Part shown: piece after piece, positions 7,964 to 17,958 of the stretch
Position numbering within the stretch: position 1 is the first letter of the stretch
Layout: each line of letters opens with the position of its first letter
Source: Bordetella parapertussis
GTDB lineage: Bacteria > Pseudomonadota > Gammaproteobacteria > Burkholderiales > Burkholderiaceae_B
Reading direction: 5' to 3'
Length of the DNA: 64,000 nt
Assembly (NCBI GenBank): GCA_945897365.1
Contig: CAMDFD010000014.1
Span: 17,970-81,969 of the forward strand
The notes under the pieces: generated by a model
The model's input: only the letters and a program-made list of their open reading frames with translations
Databases searched by the model: none
Told to the model about the DNA's origin: nothing
Position numbers and translations under genes: made by a program

Positions 7964-8967
7964 CCGTTCGCGTTCTCAAACCAGGCATGCTGTCGAGCTT
8001 TCAGGACGAGGGTCGCTTTGGCCATCAGCCGCTCGGCGTATCGGTCGTGGGTGCAATGGATCAACGCGCACACCGCCTTGCGAATACGCTCGTCGGCAAT
8101 GCCGAGGATGTTGCCAGCCTGGAAATGACCCTGACGGGACCCACGCTGCAATTTACCCAAGCCTGCTGTATCGCTTTATGTGGCGCAGACCTGAGCGCCC
8201 AGCTCAATGGCAAGTCAATCGCGATGAATCGTCCACTGATATTGCGTGCGCAGGACGAACTGCATTTCGGCGCCAGACAACACGGTACGCGTGCGTATTT
8301 GGCCGTGCACGGTGGTTTCGACATCCCCAGCGTCCTTGGAAGTCAAAGCACGTATCTGCGCAGTCAATTCGGAGGTTGGCACGGTCGCGCCCTTAAGCGT
8401 CACGACGAAATTCCCTTGCGGCGCCCCCTCAGGGAAGTTGGCCAAGATGGTGGAACGCTCGAAACCCTCGCGAAAGCTCTCTGGACTATCAGATTGTATT
8501 TGCCAAGCGTCATTGCGGACTCCACCCGCGCGCGCATTCGGCTCATCAAGAGTCAACAGTGGGAAGAGTTCACCCCCTCAAGTCGAGAAGCGCTCCTGAG
8601 CCAAACTTTTCGCATCAGCCCTGACTCGGAGCGGATGGGCTACCGACTCCAGGGTCCAGACATCCTCATGACCAAGCCTCGGCAAATGATCTCCGAAGCC
8701 ACGACTTTTGGCACCATTCAAGTGCCGGCCGGTGGACAGCCGATCGTCCTGATGGCTGATCGCCAGACCACGGGAGGCTATCCAAAAATAGCCTATGTCG
8801 CGACCGTCGATTTACCGCTCCTCGCTCAGATGGGCCCTGGCGACAAGGTGCAGTTTGAACTGATCACGCTCGAAACCGCACAGGCACTGGACACCGCCCG
8901 AACCCGCGCCTTCATCGACCTTGCCCAAGCACTCCAACCCGTGCGAACATTATTGCTTAATCACTAA
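7960..8967 (+). CDS. pxpC: 5-oxoprolinase subunit PxpC (KipA family, biotin-dependent carboxyltransferase fold)
   Basis: 335 residues, CT_A_B domain. Typical starts and motifs are seen: VLKPGMLSSFQDEGRFGHQPLGV, GAMDQRAHRLANTLVGN, RAYLAVHGGFDIP, SDRMG-like SERMGYRLQGP and MADRQTTGGYPKIA. PxpC pairs with PxpB and belongs to the family once annotated as allophanate hydrolase subunit 2. Translationally coupled to pxpB and followed by pxpA after 11 bp. Confidence 0.93.
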   Translation: MTVRVLKPGMLSSFQDEGRFGHQPLGVSVVGAMDQRAHRLANTLVGNAEDVASLEMTLTGPTLQFTQACCIALCGADLSAQLNGKSIAMNRPLILRAQDELHFGARQHGTRAYLAVHGGFDIPSVLGSQSTYLRSQFGGWHGRALKRHDEIPLRRPLREVGQDGGTLETLAKALWTIRLYLPSVIADSTRARIRLIKSQQWEEFTPSSREALLSQTFRISPDSERMGYRLQGPDILMTKPRQMISEATTFGTIQVPAGGQPIVLMADRQTTGGYPKIAYVATVDLPLLAQMGPGDKVQFELITLETAQALDTARTRAFIDLAQALQPVRTLLLNH

Positions 8968-8978
8968 GGACCTCAATC

Positions 8979-9734
8979 ATGGCACTACGTATTGATTTAA
9001 ATTGCGATATGGGCGAAAGCTTTGGCGCCTGGAAAATGGGCAACGACGAGGAAATTTTGCCCTACGTTTCCTCGGCCAACATCGCCTGCGGGTTTCATGG
9101 TGGCGACCCGGCGACGATGCGTAAAACAGTCGCCTCGGCTCTTAAACATGGCGTGGCGCTGGGCGCGCATCCAGGCCTACCCGACTTGCAAGGTTTTGGT
9201 CGCCGCAATATGGCGATCACAGACCAAGAAGCCTACGACATGATGGTGGTTCAGATCGGCGCGCTCGCGGGGGTTGCGGCCTCGCAAGGCGCGCGTTTGC
9301 GTCATGTCAAAGCGCATGGTCAGCTCTACAACATGGCCGTCAAAAATGAAGGTCTCACGCGCGCACTGGCTCAAGCGACCTACGATGTCGACAAGGATCT
9401 GGTCTTTTTTGCCTTAGCGGGCAGCCAGATGATTCCTATCGCCGAGTCTATCGGCTTGCGCGTCGCAAGCGAAGTCTTTGGTGACCGCAACTACGCGCCT
9501 GATGGGACCCTGAGCCCACGCAATCAACCCAATGCGATGATCACAGACGTGCAACAGTCCATTAAACAAGTGCTGCAAATGGTCAAGACCAGCACCTTGA
9601 CTGCCAATGACGGCACCATCGTCCAGGTGCGCGCGGACACGCTCTGTATCCACGGTGATCAACCCGGCGCAGTGACCTTTGCCAAAGCCATTCGCGAAGC
9701 CTTGCGCGCCGAAGGCATCGAAGTTGGCGTGTAA
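8979..9734 (+). CDS. pxpA: 5-oxoprolinase subunit PxpA (LamB/YcsF family)
   Basis: 251 residues. LNCDMGESFGAWKMGND and VSSANIACGFHGGDP are the family signature, with GAHPGLPDLQGFGRR, VKAHGQLYN and CIHGDQPGAV following. Last gene of the pxpBCA operon, and probably forms the catalytic complex with the two upstream subunits. A GGACC lies about 9 nt before ATG 8979. Convergent with the large oxidoreductase gene, 29 bp away. Confidence 0.95.
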   Translation: MALRIDLNCDMGESFGAWKMGNDEEILPYVSSANIACGFHGGDPATMRKTVASALKHGVALGAHPGLPDLQGFGRRNMAITDQEAYDMMVVQIGALAGVAASQGARLRHVKAHGQLYNMAVKNEGLTRALAQATYDVDKDLVFFALAGSQMIPIAESIGLRVASEVFGDRNYAPDGTLSPRNQPNAMITDVQQSIKQVLQMVKTSTLTANDGTIVQVRADTLCIHGDQPGAVTFAKAIREALRAEGIEVGV

Positions 9735-9763
9735 AGAAGATCTCTGACAAGCGCATCCTGACA

Positions 9764-12700
9764 TCAAACAAGTACGCGTTCGATTCCGCCGTCGTTGGCT
9801 TTTTTGACATAGTCTTCAAGCCAGTTTTCGCCCAAAATGTGCTTGGCCATTTCGACCACGATGTAGTCGGCTTTGGCGCCACTGTCCGCCTCAAAGCGTG
9901 ACAATCCTTGCAAGCAAGATGGACATGAGGTCAAAACCTTGATCTCGCCGTCAAAACCATCTTGACGCAAGGTCGCATCATTTTTGACAAGCTCCTCTTC
10001 CTTGCGGAAACGGATTTGCGTCGAGATGTCCGGACGTGTCACAGCTAAAGTACCTGACTCACCGCAACAACGATCTGTCTTGATCGCCGAGTCACCCACC
10101 AAGGAGCGCACGGTCTTCATCGGATCCTGCAGCTTCATCGGTGTGTGGCAGGGATCGTGATACATGTAACGCGTGCCTTGAACACCTTCGAGCTTAATGT
10201 CTTTTTCAAGCAAATATTCGTGAATATCAATCAAGCGACAGCCTGGGAAAATCTTTTCAAACTCGTAGCCTGCCAACTGGTCATAGCACGTGCCGCAACT
10301 CACCACGACGGTTTTAATGTCAAGATAATTCAGCGTATTCGCCACGCGATGAAACAGCACGCGATTGTCCGTGATGATCTGCTCGGCCTTGTCGTTCATC
10401 CCGTTGGCGCGTTGCGGATAACCACAGCATAAATAACCAGGAGGCAATACCGTTTGCACACCCGCATGCCACAGCATCGCCTGCGTCGCTAAGCCAACCT
10501 GTGAAAACAACCGCTCAGAACCGCAGCCCGGAAAATAAAAAACCGCTTCCGTATCCGCAGGCGCCTGCGGAGGACGAATAATCGGCACGTAATCCGCGTC
10601 TTCGATATCCAGCAACTTACGCGCCGCCTGCTTGGGCAAACCCCCAGGCATTTTTTTGTTGATAAAGTGCACCACCTGCTCGCGCAAAGGTGCCTTGCCA
10701 ACGGTCGCGGGGGGCTTGGCGGTTTGCTTGCGCGCGAATTTGGACAACAAGTCGCTCGCGATGCGCTGAATCTTGTAACCCACACCCACCAGCGCGACGC
10801 GTGTCGCATTAATCGTTGCGGGATCCTTGGCATTCAAAAAGAACATCGCAGTCGCGGTGCCAGGATTAAAAGACTTACGACCCACGTTGCGCAACAGCGC
10901 GCGCATGTTCATGGAAACCTCGCCAAAATCAATATCTACCGGGCAAGGGTTGTAGCACTTGTGGCAAACGGTACAGTGATCAGCCACATCCTCGAACTCT
11001 TCCCAATGCTTCAAACTAATGCCGCGTCGGGTTTGCTCTTCGTATAAAAAAGCCTCAATCAACAACGAAGTCGCAAGAATCTTATTGCGTGGCGAATACA
11101 ACAGATTCGCACGCGGCACATGCGTTGCACATACAGGCTTGCACTTGCCACAGCGTAAACAGTCTTTGATGGAGTTGCTAATCGCGCCAATCTCACTGCG
11201 CTGCATGATGAGCGACTCATGGCCCATCAGACCAAAACTCGGCGTCCAAGCATTGCGCAAGTCAGCGCCTGGCATCAGTTTGCCGGCATTGAAATGATCG
11301 TTCGGGTCGATACGGCGCTTGTAATCCTGAAAGGGCAACAACTCCGCTTCGGTCAGAAACTCATACTTGGTCAAACCAATGCCGTGTTCGCCAGAAATCA
11401 CACCATTAAGATCGCGCGCGATTTGCATGATACGCACAACGGCCTCATTGGCCTCGCGTAGCATTTCATAGTCATCAGAGTTCACCGGGATATTGGTGTG
11501 CACGTTGCCGTCGCCCGCATGCATATGCAAGGCGACGAACACGCGACTTTTAAGTACGCGATCATGAATGGCCTGCATTTCGGTCATGATGGGTGCAAAA
11601 TCCGTGCCACCAAACACGCCAGCTAAATCGCAGAGCACCTCGGCTTTCCAAGAGATGCGCAAGGTGCGGTCCTGCACGACATCGAATAGACGCGCCTCGG
11701 GTTGCAAAGCCAATCGCTGCGCGAGAGCCGGCTCAAGGACATTGAGGCCATGCGCCGACAAGCCAGCCATCGCCTCCGAGAGCGGCACATCTAAATGCTC
11801 AAGCACCCACTGCCAGCGCGCGCGCACCCGCATCAAACTTTCAATCGCGCTGCGTCGACGCTCATCGAGCGATTCTTCGAGCAAGCCACCCTCTTCGCTG
11901 CCACGATCGAGTTTTGCAATCGGCAGTTCGCCCTCGAGCGCGCGCTGCAACGCATCCAGTAATTTGAGCTTGTTATGCGTCGACAGCTCGATATTGATTC
12001 GTTCGATGTGATCGGTGTACTCGCCCATGCGCTCGAGCGGAATCACGACATCTTCGTTAATTTTAAACGCATTGGTATGGCGTGCGATCGCGGCCGTGCG
12101 CGAACGATCCAGCCAGAATTTTTTGCGCGCGTCCGCACTCACTGCGACGAAACCTTCTCCGTGGCGCGTATTAGCCAAGCGCACCACTTCGCTCGTCGCA
12201 TGGGCGACCGCCGCATCATCATCACCGACGATATCACCGATTAGCACCATTTTGGGCAACACGCCGCGCTTGCTTTTTGTAGCGTACCCCACTGCGCGCA
12301 AATAGCGCTCATCGAGATGCTCAAGACCCGCCAGTAACGCGCCTCGGGCGCGCCCCTGAACGTCCAGATAGTTTTTAATTTCAACAATGGAGGGGATCGC
12401 ATCGCGGGCCTGCCCAAAAAACTCCAGACAGACCGTGCGGGTATGACTCGGCATGCGATGCAGCACCCAGCGGGCAGCCGTGATCAAACCATCGCAACCT
12501 TCTTTTTGTACACCAGGCAAACCAGAGAGAAACTTGTCTGTGACATCCTTGCCCAGACCGACTTTACGAAACCGCGCTCCGTCAATTTCTAAAATTTCAG
12601 TACGCAAAACGCGTGCGCCAGCGGCCTCGGTTCCATCTGACCACTGAAGCTCAAACCGGACCCGCCCCGCCTCATGGATTTTGCCAAGGTTGTGGTCCAG

Positions 12701-13702
12701 ACGAGTGACATCGAGCCAATTGCCTTGGGGATCGACCATCCTCCACCATGCCAGATTGTCCAGCGCGGTCCCCCACAACACTGCTTTTTTCCCGCCGGCA
12801 TTCATCGCGACGTTACCACCGACGCACGAGGCATCGGCCGAGGTCGGATCCACCGCAAACACAAAGCCTGCGGCCTCGGCTGCCTCAGAGACGCGTTTGG
12901 TCACAACGCCCGCTCCGGACCGCACTGTCGCGACCTGTGTGGCGACACCAGGCAGCGGACCCACTTCTACGGCGCCGAGCGTATCAAGTTTTTCCGTATT
13001 GATCACCGCTGATCGCCAAGTCAATGGGATCGCACCGCCGGTATAGCCCGTCCCACCGCCTCGCGGCACAATCGTCAGACCGAGCTCGATACAACCGCGC
13101 ACCAAAGCTGCGATCTCTTGCTCATCATCCGGTGTCAACACGACGAAGGGGTACTCAACACGCCAGTCGGTTGCATCCGTAACGTGTGAGACACGCGACA
13201 GACCGTCAAATTTGATATTGTCTTTGGCCGTGATCTTGCCCAGCACCTTTTGCACCTGACGACGCAAACGCGCGGTGCGCTCGAACTCTTCTTCGAATGC
13301 GCGTACGGCAGAGCGAGCACGCTCGAGCAAGCTCGCGACTTTTTCATCGCGGCTCGCATCGTCCGATAACCGTCGATGATCAATTTCGGTCAGTCTGTGC
13401 TCAAGCGCTTCGGTCAACAGCTTACGGCGCTTGGGGTTGTCAAGAAGATCATCCAGCAAATAAGGATTGCGACGCACCACCCAGATATCGCCCAGCACCT
13501 CGTAAAGCATCCGCGCGGAACGGCCCGTCTTGCGTTCGCCACGCAAATCAGACAGCAACGCCCAGGCATCATCGCCTAGCAAGCGACACACGACTTCTCG
13601 GTCAGAGAAAGAGGTGTAGTTGTAGGGAATTTCACGTAAACGAGCCTGCGCATCTTGGGCGGGCTCGGCATTCAGTAAATGGCTTGGAAACGGGGCGTTC
13701 AT
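9764..13702 (-). CDS. DUF3683/FAD-linked oxidase/Fe-S fusion oxidoreductase (D-2-hydroxyacid dehydrogenase type)
   Basis: 1312 residues combining several modules. A short DUF3683-like N-terminus (PYNYTSFSDREVVCRLLG) comes first. Next is a PCMH FAD-binding domain (IVPRGGGTGYTGGAIPL) and a GlcD/Dld-type C-terminal FAD domain (HMHAGDGNVHTNIPVN, SGEHGIGLTKYE). Two 4Fe-4S motifs follow (CLRCGKCKPVC near residue 850, CTVCHKCYNPCP near 912), then two CCG-type cysteine-rich domains (CCGYPQRANG near 1091, CCGESGT near 1211). This resembles glycolate oxidase GlcD plus GlcF in one chain. It probably oxidises a D-2-hydroxyacid such as D-lactate and passes electrons to quinone; the substrate is inferred. 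Confidence 0.88.
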   Translation of the reverse strand: MNAPFPSHLLNAEPAQDAQARLREIPYNYTSFSDREVVCRLLGDDAWALLSDLRGERKTGRSARMLYEVLGDIWVVRRNPYLLDDLLDNPKRRKLLTEALEHRLTEIDHRRLSDDASRDEKVASLLERARSAVRAFEEEFERTARLRRQVQKVLGKITAKDNIKFDGLSRVSHVTDATDWRVEYPFVVLTPDDEQEIAALVRGCIELGLTIVPRGGGTGYTGGAIPLTWRSAVINTEKLDTLGAVEVGPLPGVATQVATVRSGAGVVTKRVSEAAEAAGFVFAVDPTSADASCVGGNVAMNAGGKKAVLWGTALDNLAWWRMVDPQGNWLDVTRLDHNLGKIHEAGRVRFELQWSDGTEAAGARVLRTEILEIDGARFRKVGLGKDVTDKFLSGLPGVQKEGCDGLITAARWVLHRMPSHTRTVCLEFFGQARDAIPSIVEIKNYLDVQGRARGALLAGLEHLDERYLRAVGYATKSKRGVLPKMVLIGDIVGDDDAAVAHATSEVVRLANTRHGEGFVAVSADARKKFWLDRSRTAAIARHTNAFKINEDVVIPLERMGEYTDHIERINIELSTHNKLKLLDALQRALEGELPIAKLDRGSEEGGLLEESLDERRRSAIESLMRVRARWQWVLEHLDVPLSEAMAGLSAHGLNVLEPALAQRLALQPEARLFDVVQDRTLRISWKAEVLCDLAGVFGGTDFAPIMTEMQAIHDRVLKSRVFVALHMHAGDGNVHTNIPVNSDDYEMLREANEAVVRIMQIARDLNGVISGEHGIGLTKYEFLTEAELLPFQDYKRRIDPNDHFNAGKLMPGADLRNAWTPSFGLMGHESLIMQRSEIGAISNSIKDCLRCGKCKPVCATHVPRANLLYSPRNKILATSLLIEAFLYEEQTRRGISLKHWEEFEDVADHCTVCHKCYNPCPVDIDFGEVSMNMRALLRNVGRKSFNPGTATAMFFLNAKDPATINATRVALVGVGYKIQRIASDLLSKFARKQTAKPPATVGKAPLREQVVHFINKKMPGGLPKQAARKLLDIEDADYVPIIRPPQAPADTEAVFYFPGCGSERLFSQVGLATQAMLWHAGVQTVLPPGYLCCGYPQRANGMNDKAEQIITDNRVLFHRVANTLNYLDIKTVVVSCGTCYDQLAGYEFEKIFPGCRLIDIHEYLLEKDIKLEGVQGTRYMYHDPCHTPMKLQDPMKTVRSLVGDSAIKTDRCCGESGTLAVTRPDISTQIRFRKEEELVKNDATLRQDGFDGEIKVLTSCPSCLQGLSRFEADSGAKADYIVVEMAKHILGENWLEDYVKKANDGGIERVLV

Positions 13703-13797
13703 AGGTCTAGGCTCGTTTAAGGACCTTCAAATAAACATTTTAAGTCATCCTATTAGGGCGCACCCAATACCCTTAAAACAATGTGGTTGCGCACCGC

Positions 13798-14340
13798 TTA
13801 AATAGGGGTAAAGACCCATCGAAATGCCCAAGCCAAGACCAGATAGCGTCCAAATTTGCCTAGTGCGATATAAATCACGCAAGGCCAAAATGGCAGTCTT
13901 AACCAACCAGCCACCGCGCAGAGAGGGTCCCCCACAACAGGCAGCCAAGCCAACAAGAGCACTGGGGCACCATAGTGGTGCAGCCATTTTTCAGCGCGGG
14001 CACGTCCAGCGGTGATGACGGGTTCGGGTTCAGGAGAGTGCGCGCGCGTGGGTCCAGAGCTTGCCGCGCTCATACGCTTTCTCTGTCGCCAGCGGCCAAA
14101 CACACCATGCGCCCCGGCGCCCATGCCATAACTGACGAGCGACCCTAGGGTGTTACCAACTGTCGCCACCAAGATCGCCGGCCAAAACATCTCTGGAAAC
14201 GCCGCCAAGTAACCCAGCAACACAGGTTCAGAACCAACCGGCAAGATCGTTGCCGCCAACAAGCTCACCGCAAAAACCGCCGGCAAACCCACTCCTGGCA
14301 TCGCCAGCCAGGTCAAAAAGTCTTGTATGAGCGCGTCCAA
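13798..14340 (-). CDS. YqaA/DedA-like inner-membrane protein (SNARE-associated/VTT fold)
   Basis: 180 residues with four or so hydrophobic segments (AMPGVGLPAVFAVSLLAATI, FWPAILVATVGNTLGSLVSY, YGAPVLLLAWLPVVGDP, LPFWPCVIYIALGKFGRYLVLA). GNTLGSLVSYGMG and LPVVGDPLCAVAGWLR are the conserved re-entrant motifs of the DedA/YqaA family. A hydrophilic Arg/Ser/Pro-rich insertion (about 85-110) is longer than in E. coli YqaA (142 aa). Function unknown; relatives act as lipid scramblases or flippases or affect the membrane potential. Confidence 0.8.
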   Translation of the reverse strand: MDALIQDFLTWLAMPGVGLPAVFAVSLLAATILPVGSEPVLLGYLAAFPEMFWPAILVATVGNTLGSLVSYGMGAGAHGVFGRWRQRKRMSAASSGPTRAHSPEPEPVITAGRARAEKWLHHYGAPVLLLAWLPVVGDPLCAVAGWLRLPFWPCVIYIALGKFGRYLVLAWAFRWVFTPI

Positions 14341-14421
14341 AGCAAACTCCAGTGACTACAGGTCAAGTAAAAGTCCCCATGGGATAATGTCGAATTAGTA
14401 CGCCGTCTACTCAGGAACATC

Positions 14422-15930
14422 ATGACCACGGATTATCTCAGACGTATCCTTACTTCAAAAGTGTATGACGTTGCGATCGAAACACCGTTGGAGTACGCCC
14501 CTCAGCTTTCTCAACGTATCGGCAACACTGTTTTGCTCAAACGCGAGGACACGCAGTCCGTCTTTAGTTTCAAGCTGCGGGGCGCCTACAACAAAATGGC
14601 CCATCTGCCCAAGGCCGTTCTCGCGCGCGGCGTGATTGCCGCCTCTGCGGGCAACCACGCTCAAGGCGTCGCTTTGTCCGCCAAGCGTCTTGGCTGCAGG
14701 GCTGTGATCGTCATGCCCACGACCACGCCGGGCGTCAAAACGGACGCCGTCCGCGCGCTTGGCGCCGAGGTCGTGCTTCATGGCGACAGTTTTAGCGACG
14801 CGTATGGACATGCACTGACCTTAGAAAAAAAACAACAGTTGACCTTTGTGCATCCCTTTGATGACCCGGATGTCATCGCAGGCCAAGGCACGATTGGTAT
14901 GGAAATTTTGCGCCAACACGCCGAGCCGATCGAAGCGATTTTCGTGGCGATCGGCGGTGGTGGCCTGATCAGCGGGATCGCCGCTTATGTGAAACAAATT
15001 CGTCCTGAGATCAAAATCATCGGCGTACAAACCGTCGATTCGGACGCCATGGTGCGCAGCGTGCGTGCCGGTCGACGCATCACCTTGACCGATGTCGGGC
15101 TGTTCTCTGATGGCACCGCCGTTAAACAAGTCGGCGTTGAAACCTTTAGGCTGACTCGCGAACTGGTGGACGACTACGTCCTCGTCGACACGGACGCCAT
15201 CTGCGCTGCAATCAAGGACGTTTTTCAAGATACCCGCAGCGTCTTGGAGCCTGCGGGTGCGCTCGCCCTCGCAGGCGCCAAACACTACGCCGCCGAGCAC
15301 AAACTCAAGGGCAAAACGCTTGTCGCGATTGCCTGCGGGGCCAACATGAATTTCGACCGTTTGCGCTTTGTTGCGGAACGTGCGGAGGTTGGTGAGGCGC
15401 GCGAAGCCATTTTCGCTGTGACGCTCCCTGAGCAGAGAGGGAGTTTCAGAGCTTTTTGCGAGCTTGTCGGCAACCGCAATGTCACCGAGTTCAATTACCG
15501 CATTTCAGATGCAACCTCGGCCTATGTCTTTGTCGGCATCCAAGTCTCTTCTTTGGGCGAGCCCAACAAAATCGCGAACAACTTCCGTAAGCACGGCTTT
15601 GATACGCTAGACCTGACCCACGATGAAATGGCAAAGACCCATTTACGGCACATGGTGGGGGGGCGCTCCAGCCTTGCAGGCAATGAGTTGCTCTACCGTT
15701 TCGAATTCCCCGAGCGGCCCGGTGCCTTGATGCGTTTTTTGAACTCCATGAAACCCGATTGGAACATCAGTCTGTTCCATTACCGCAATCAGGGCGCCGA
15801 CTACGGTCAGATCCTGATTGGCATCCAAGTCCCCACAGGTAGCAAAAAAGCCTTTAAAGCCTTCCTCGAAGAGGTTGGCTACCCGCACTGGAACGAATCT
15901 GACAACCCCGCTTATAAATTATTTTTGTAA
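14422..15930 (+). CDS. ilvA: Threonine ammonia-lyase, biosynthetic
   Basis: 502 residues. Deaminates threonine to 2-oxobutanoate, the first step of isoleucine synthesis. PLP lysine K51 lies in SFKLRGAYNKM; SAGNHAQGVALSA and the glycine loop AIGGGGLISG bind the cofactor. Two C-terminal ACT-like repeats (from about residue 330: AIFAVTLPEQRGSFRAFCELVG, then YRFEFPERPGALMRFLNSM) are the isoleucine/valine regulatory part, so this is the feedback-controlled enzyme rather than the short catabolic one. Divergent from the YqaA gene; no leader peptide or attenuator was found upstream. Confidence 0.96.
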   Translation: MTTDYLRRILTSKVYDVAIETPLEYAPQLSQRIGNTVLLKREDTQSVFSFKLRGAYNKMAHLPKAVLARGVIAASAGNHAQGVALSAKRLGCRAVIVMPTTTPGVKTDAVRALGAEVVLHGDSFSDAYGHALTLEKKQQLTFVHPFDDPDVIAGQGTIGMEILRQHAEPIEAIFVAIGGGGLISGIAAYVKQIRPEIKIIGVQTVDSDAMVRSVRAGRRITLTDVGLFSDGTAVKQVGVETFRLTRELVDDYVLVDTDAICAAIKDVFQDTRSVLEPAGALALAGAKHYAAEHKLKGKTLVAIACGANMNFDRLRFVAERAEVGEAREAIFAVTLPEQRGSFRAFCELVGNRNVTEFNYRISDATSAYVFVGIQVSSLGEPNKIANNFRKHGFDTLDLTHDEMAKTHLRHMVGGRSSLAGNELLYRFEFPERPGALMRFLNSMKPDWNISLFHYRNQGADYGQILIGIQVPTGSKKAFKAFLEEVGYPHWNESDNPAYKLFL

Positions 15931-15967
15931 GGATCGCTCGTAAGAATCGCTCAGATATAACGGCAAC

Positions 15968-16534
15968 TCAGTCACCACTAAACTGACAGACGCTAAAAAA
16001 AGGTGTGTCTGTTTGAGCGATTTTGCTGGAGCCGCCAAGATCGGGCAAATCTACGACCGCTGCGGCCTCGACGACATTGCCGCCAAGCAACTGCAACAAC
16101 TTGATGGCGGCCAGCATGGTGCCACCCGTGGCGACCAAGTCATCTACCAACAATACCCGCTGTCCTGGTTTAACTGCATCTTGGTGTACCTCGACCGTCG
16201 CGTCGGCGTACTCAAGGCTATAGGACTGCGCCACGGTTTTGTGCGGCAGCTTTCCCTGTTTACGCACCGGTACAAAACCAACGCCTAAGGCATAGGCGAG
16301 CGCGCTACCAAAAATAAACCCCCGGGCATCGATGCCAACGACCACATCGATGCGTTGACGCATATGGCGATAGACAAAAATATCGATCAACACACGAAAG
16401 GCTCTTGGGTCTTGCAAAAGCGGCGTAATGTCCCGAAACATCACGCCCGGTTTGGGCCAGTCTGGAATCGTCCGAATCAACCCTCGTACGACTTCTATTG
16501 AGTCCTGATAGGGGGCAATGATGGGCATGATCAT
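15968..16534 (-). CDS. apt: Adenine phosphoribosyltransferase
   Basis: 188 residues. Converts adenine plus PRPP to AMP in purine salvage. GVMFRDITPLLQDP near the N-terminus, DARGFIFGSALAYALG, VRKQGKLPHK and the PRPP-binding loop VLLVDDLVATGGTM are classic. Start taken at the first ATG (16534); the in-frame ATG two codons later is equally possible. Lies just downstream of purT on the same strand, giving a small purine pair. Confidence 0.95.
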   Translation of the reverse strand: MIMPIIAPYQDSIEVVRGLIRTIPDWPKPGVMFRDITPLLQDPRAFRVLIDIFVYRHMRQRIDVVVGIDARGFIFGSALAYALGVGFVPVRKQGKLPHKTVAQSYSLEYADATVEVHQDAVKPGQRVLLVDDLVATGGTMLAAIKLLQLLGGNVVEAAAVVDLPDLGGSSKIAQTDTPFFSVCQFSGD

Positions 16535-16580
16535 TAAGTAGCGCTCCGCATGGGGTAAGCCGTAGATTAGAAGAAGTAGT

Positions 16581-17849
16581 TTAAGCGGCTTTCACACGTA
16601 TGGCACCAGAAACACGCAGGGCCTTAGCGCGCGCCAGATCCACAGACGCGCCCGTCGCCAACGCGACCCCCATACGCCGCTTAATAAAGGACTCCGGTTT
16701 GCCGAACAAACGCAGATCGGTCCCAGGCTCGGCCAACGCTTCAGTAACCCCTTCGTAACGAATCGCTTTAGCTTCGATCCCACCATAAATCACACTACTC
16801 GCTGCAGGCCCGCGCAAGGAGGTGTCCACAGGCAAGCCTAACAAGGCGCGGGCATGCAATTCAAACTCACTCTGGCCCTGCGACACCAAGGTCACTAAGC
16901 CCGTATCGTGAGGGCGCGGGCTCACCTCGGAGAACCAAACCTCGTCACCCGAGACGAACAACTCCACGCCGAACAAGCCTTGTCCGCCCAAATTGTCTGT
17001 CACCACGCGGGCGATTTGTTGCGCACGCTCAAGCGCCCGAGGCGACATCGGCTGAGGCTGCCAACTTTCTACATAATCACCGCCGATCTGCAGATGGCCG
17101 ATCGGTTCGCAAAAATGAGTCTCGACCTGTCCGTTCGGACCTCGAGCGCGAACGGTCAGCAGCGTAATTTCGTATTCAAAATCGATAAACCCCTCGACAA
17201 TTATGCGGCTGCCCTCGACCCGGGCCCCTGCTTTGGCGATATTCCAGGCGGACGCAATATCTTCTGGCCCGCGCAAGACGGACTGCCCCTTGCCAGACGA
17301 AGACATGACAGGCTTGACCAGACAAGGAAAACCGACTGCGGCGGTTGCCTGGGCCAAAGAAGCTAAGGAATCCGCAAAACGATAGGGCGAAGTCGGCAAT
17401 CCGAGCGTTTCGGCGGCGAGTCGACGAATGCCTTCGCGATTCATGGTGAGTTGCGCCGCCCGGGCTGTGGGCGTGACACGAACCACACCGGCAGCCTCGA
17501 GCTCGACCAACAAATCCGTGTCAATCGCCTCGATTTCGGGCACGATCAAGTGGGGCTGCTCTTTTTCAATCACCGCGCGCAAGGCGACTTTATCTGTCAT
17601 CGCCACCACGTAGGCTCTATGCGCGACCTGTTGTCCGGGAGCATCGGCATAACGGTCGACCGCGATGACCTCGACCCCTAGGCGCTGGAGGGCCAGAATG
17701 ACCTCTTTGCCAAGCTCGCCGGCCCCCAACAACATCACCTTGAGCGCTGCGCCCGACAAAGGGGTACCAAAAACAGCCGCATAAGGCGCGAGAGCCGACG
17801 CAGGAGACCCCGCAGTTGCAACAGATGAAATATTCATGGGCGTTGACAT
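16581..17849 (-). CDS. purT: Formate-dependent phosphoribosylglycinamide formyltransferase
   Basis: 422 residues, ATP-grasp enzyme that formylates GAR with formate and ATP in purine synthesis, replacing folate-dependent PurN. VMLLGAGELGKEVILALQRLG starts the preATP-grasp domain; the ATP-grasp domain follows (FPCLVKPVMSSSGKGQSVLRG, GVELFVSGDEVWFSEVSPRPHDTGLVTL). About 36 extra N-terminal residues precede the conserved core, so a start at the fifth-codon ATG or later is possible. Divergent from kdsD with a 109-bp gap. Confidence 0.95.
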   Translation of the reverse strand: MSTPMNISSVATAGSPASALAPYAAVFGTPLSGAALKVMLLGAGELGKEVILALQRLGVEVIAVDRYADAPGQQVAHRAYVVAMTDKVALRAVIEKEQPHLIVPEIEAIDTDLLVELEAAGVVRVTPTARAAQLTMNREGIRRLAAETLGLPTSPYRFADSLASLAQATAAVGFPCLVKPVMSSSGKGQSVLRGPEDIASAWNIAKAGARVEGSRIIVEGFIDFEYEITLLTVRARGPNGQVETHFCEPIGHLQIGGDYVESWQPQPMSPRALERAQQIARVVTDNLGGQGLFGVELFVSGDEVWFSEVSPRPHDTGLVTLVSQGQSEFELHARALLGLPVDTSLRGPAASSVIYGGIEAKAIRYEGVTEALAEPGTDLRLFGKPESFIKRRMGVALATGASVDLARAKALRVSGAIRVKAA

Positions 17850-17958
17850 GGAAAATCCAGGGGAGGAAACACAGAGACGTCAGATTGCCACAGCGCGTAC
17901 CCCGACGCAACCACACCCAAAATCCGCATGTCAGACCTGAAACGATTAAACTCAGGAC

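Noticed and set aside
7581..8396. 271-aa ORF overlapping pxpB and pxpC in another frame
   Set aside because: It crosses the pxpB/pxpC junction, has a low-complexity Arg/Ser-rich translation, and conflicts with two clear family members.
13745..13987. 80-aa minus-strand ORF overlapping the YqaA gene start region
   Set aside because: It is a shifted frame of the YqaA gene with no start signal or conserved features.
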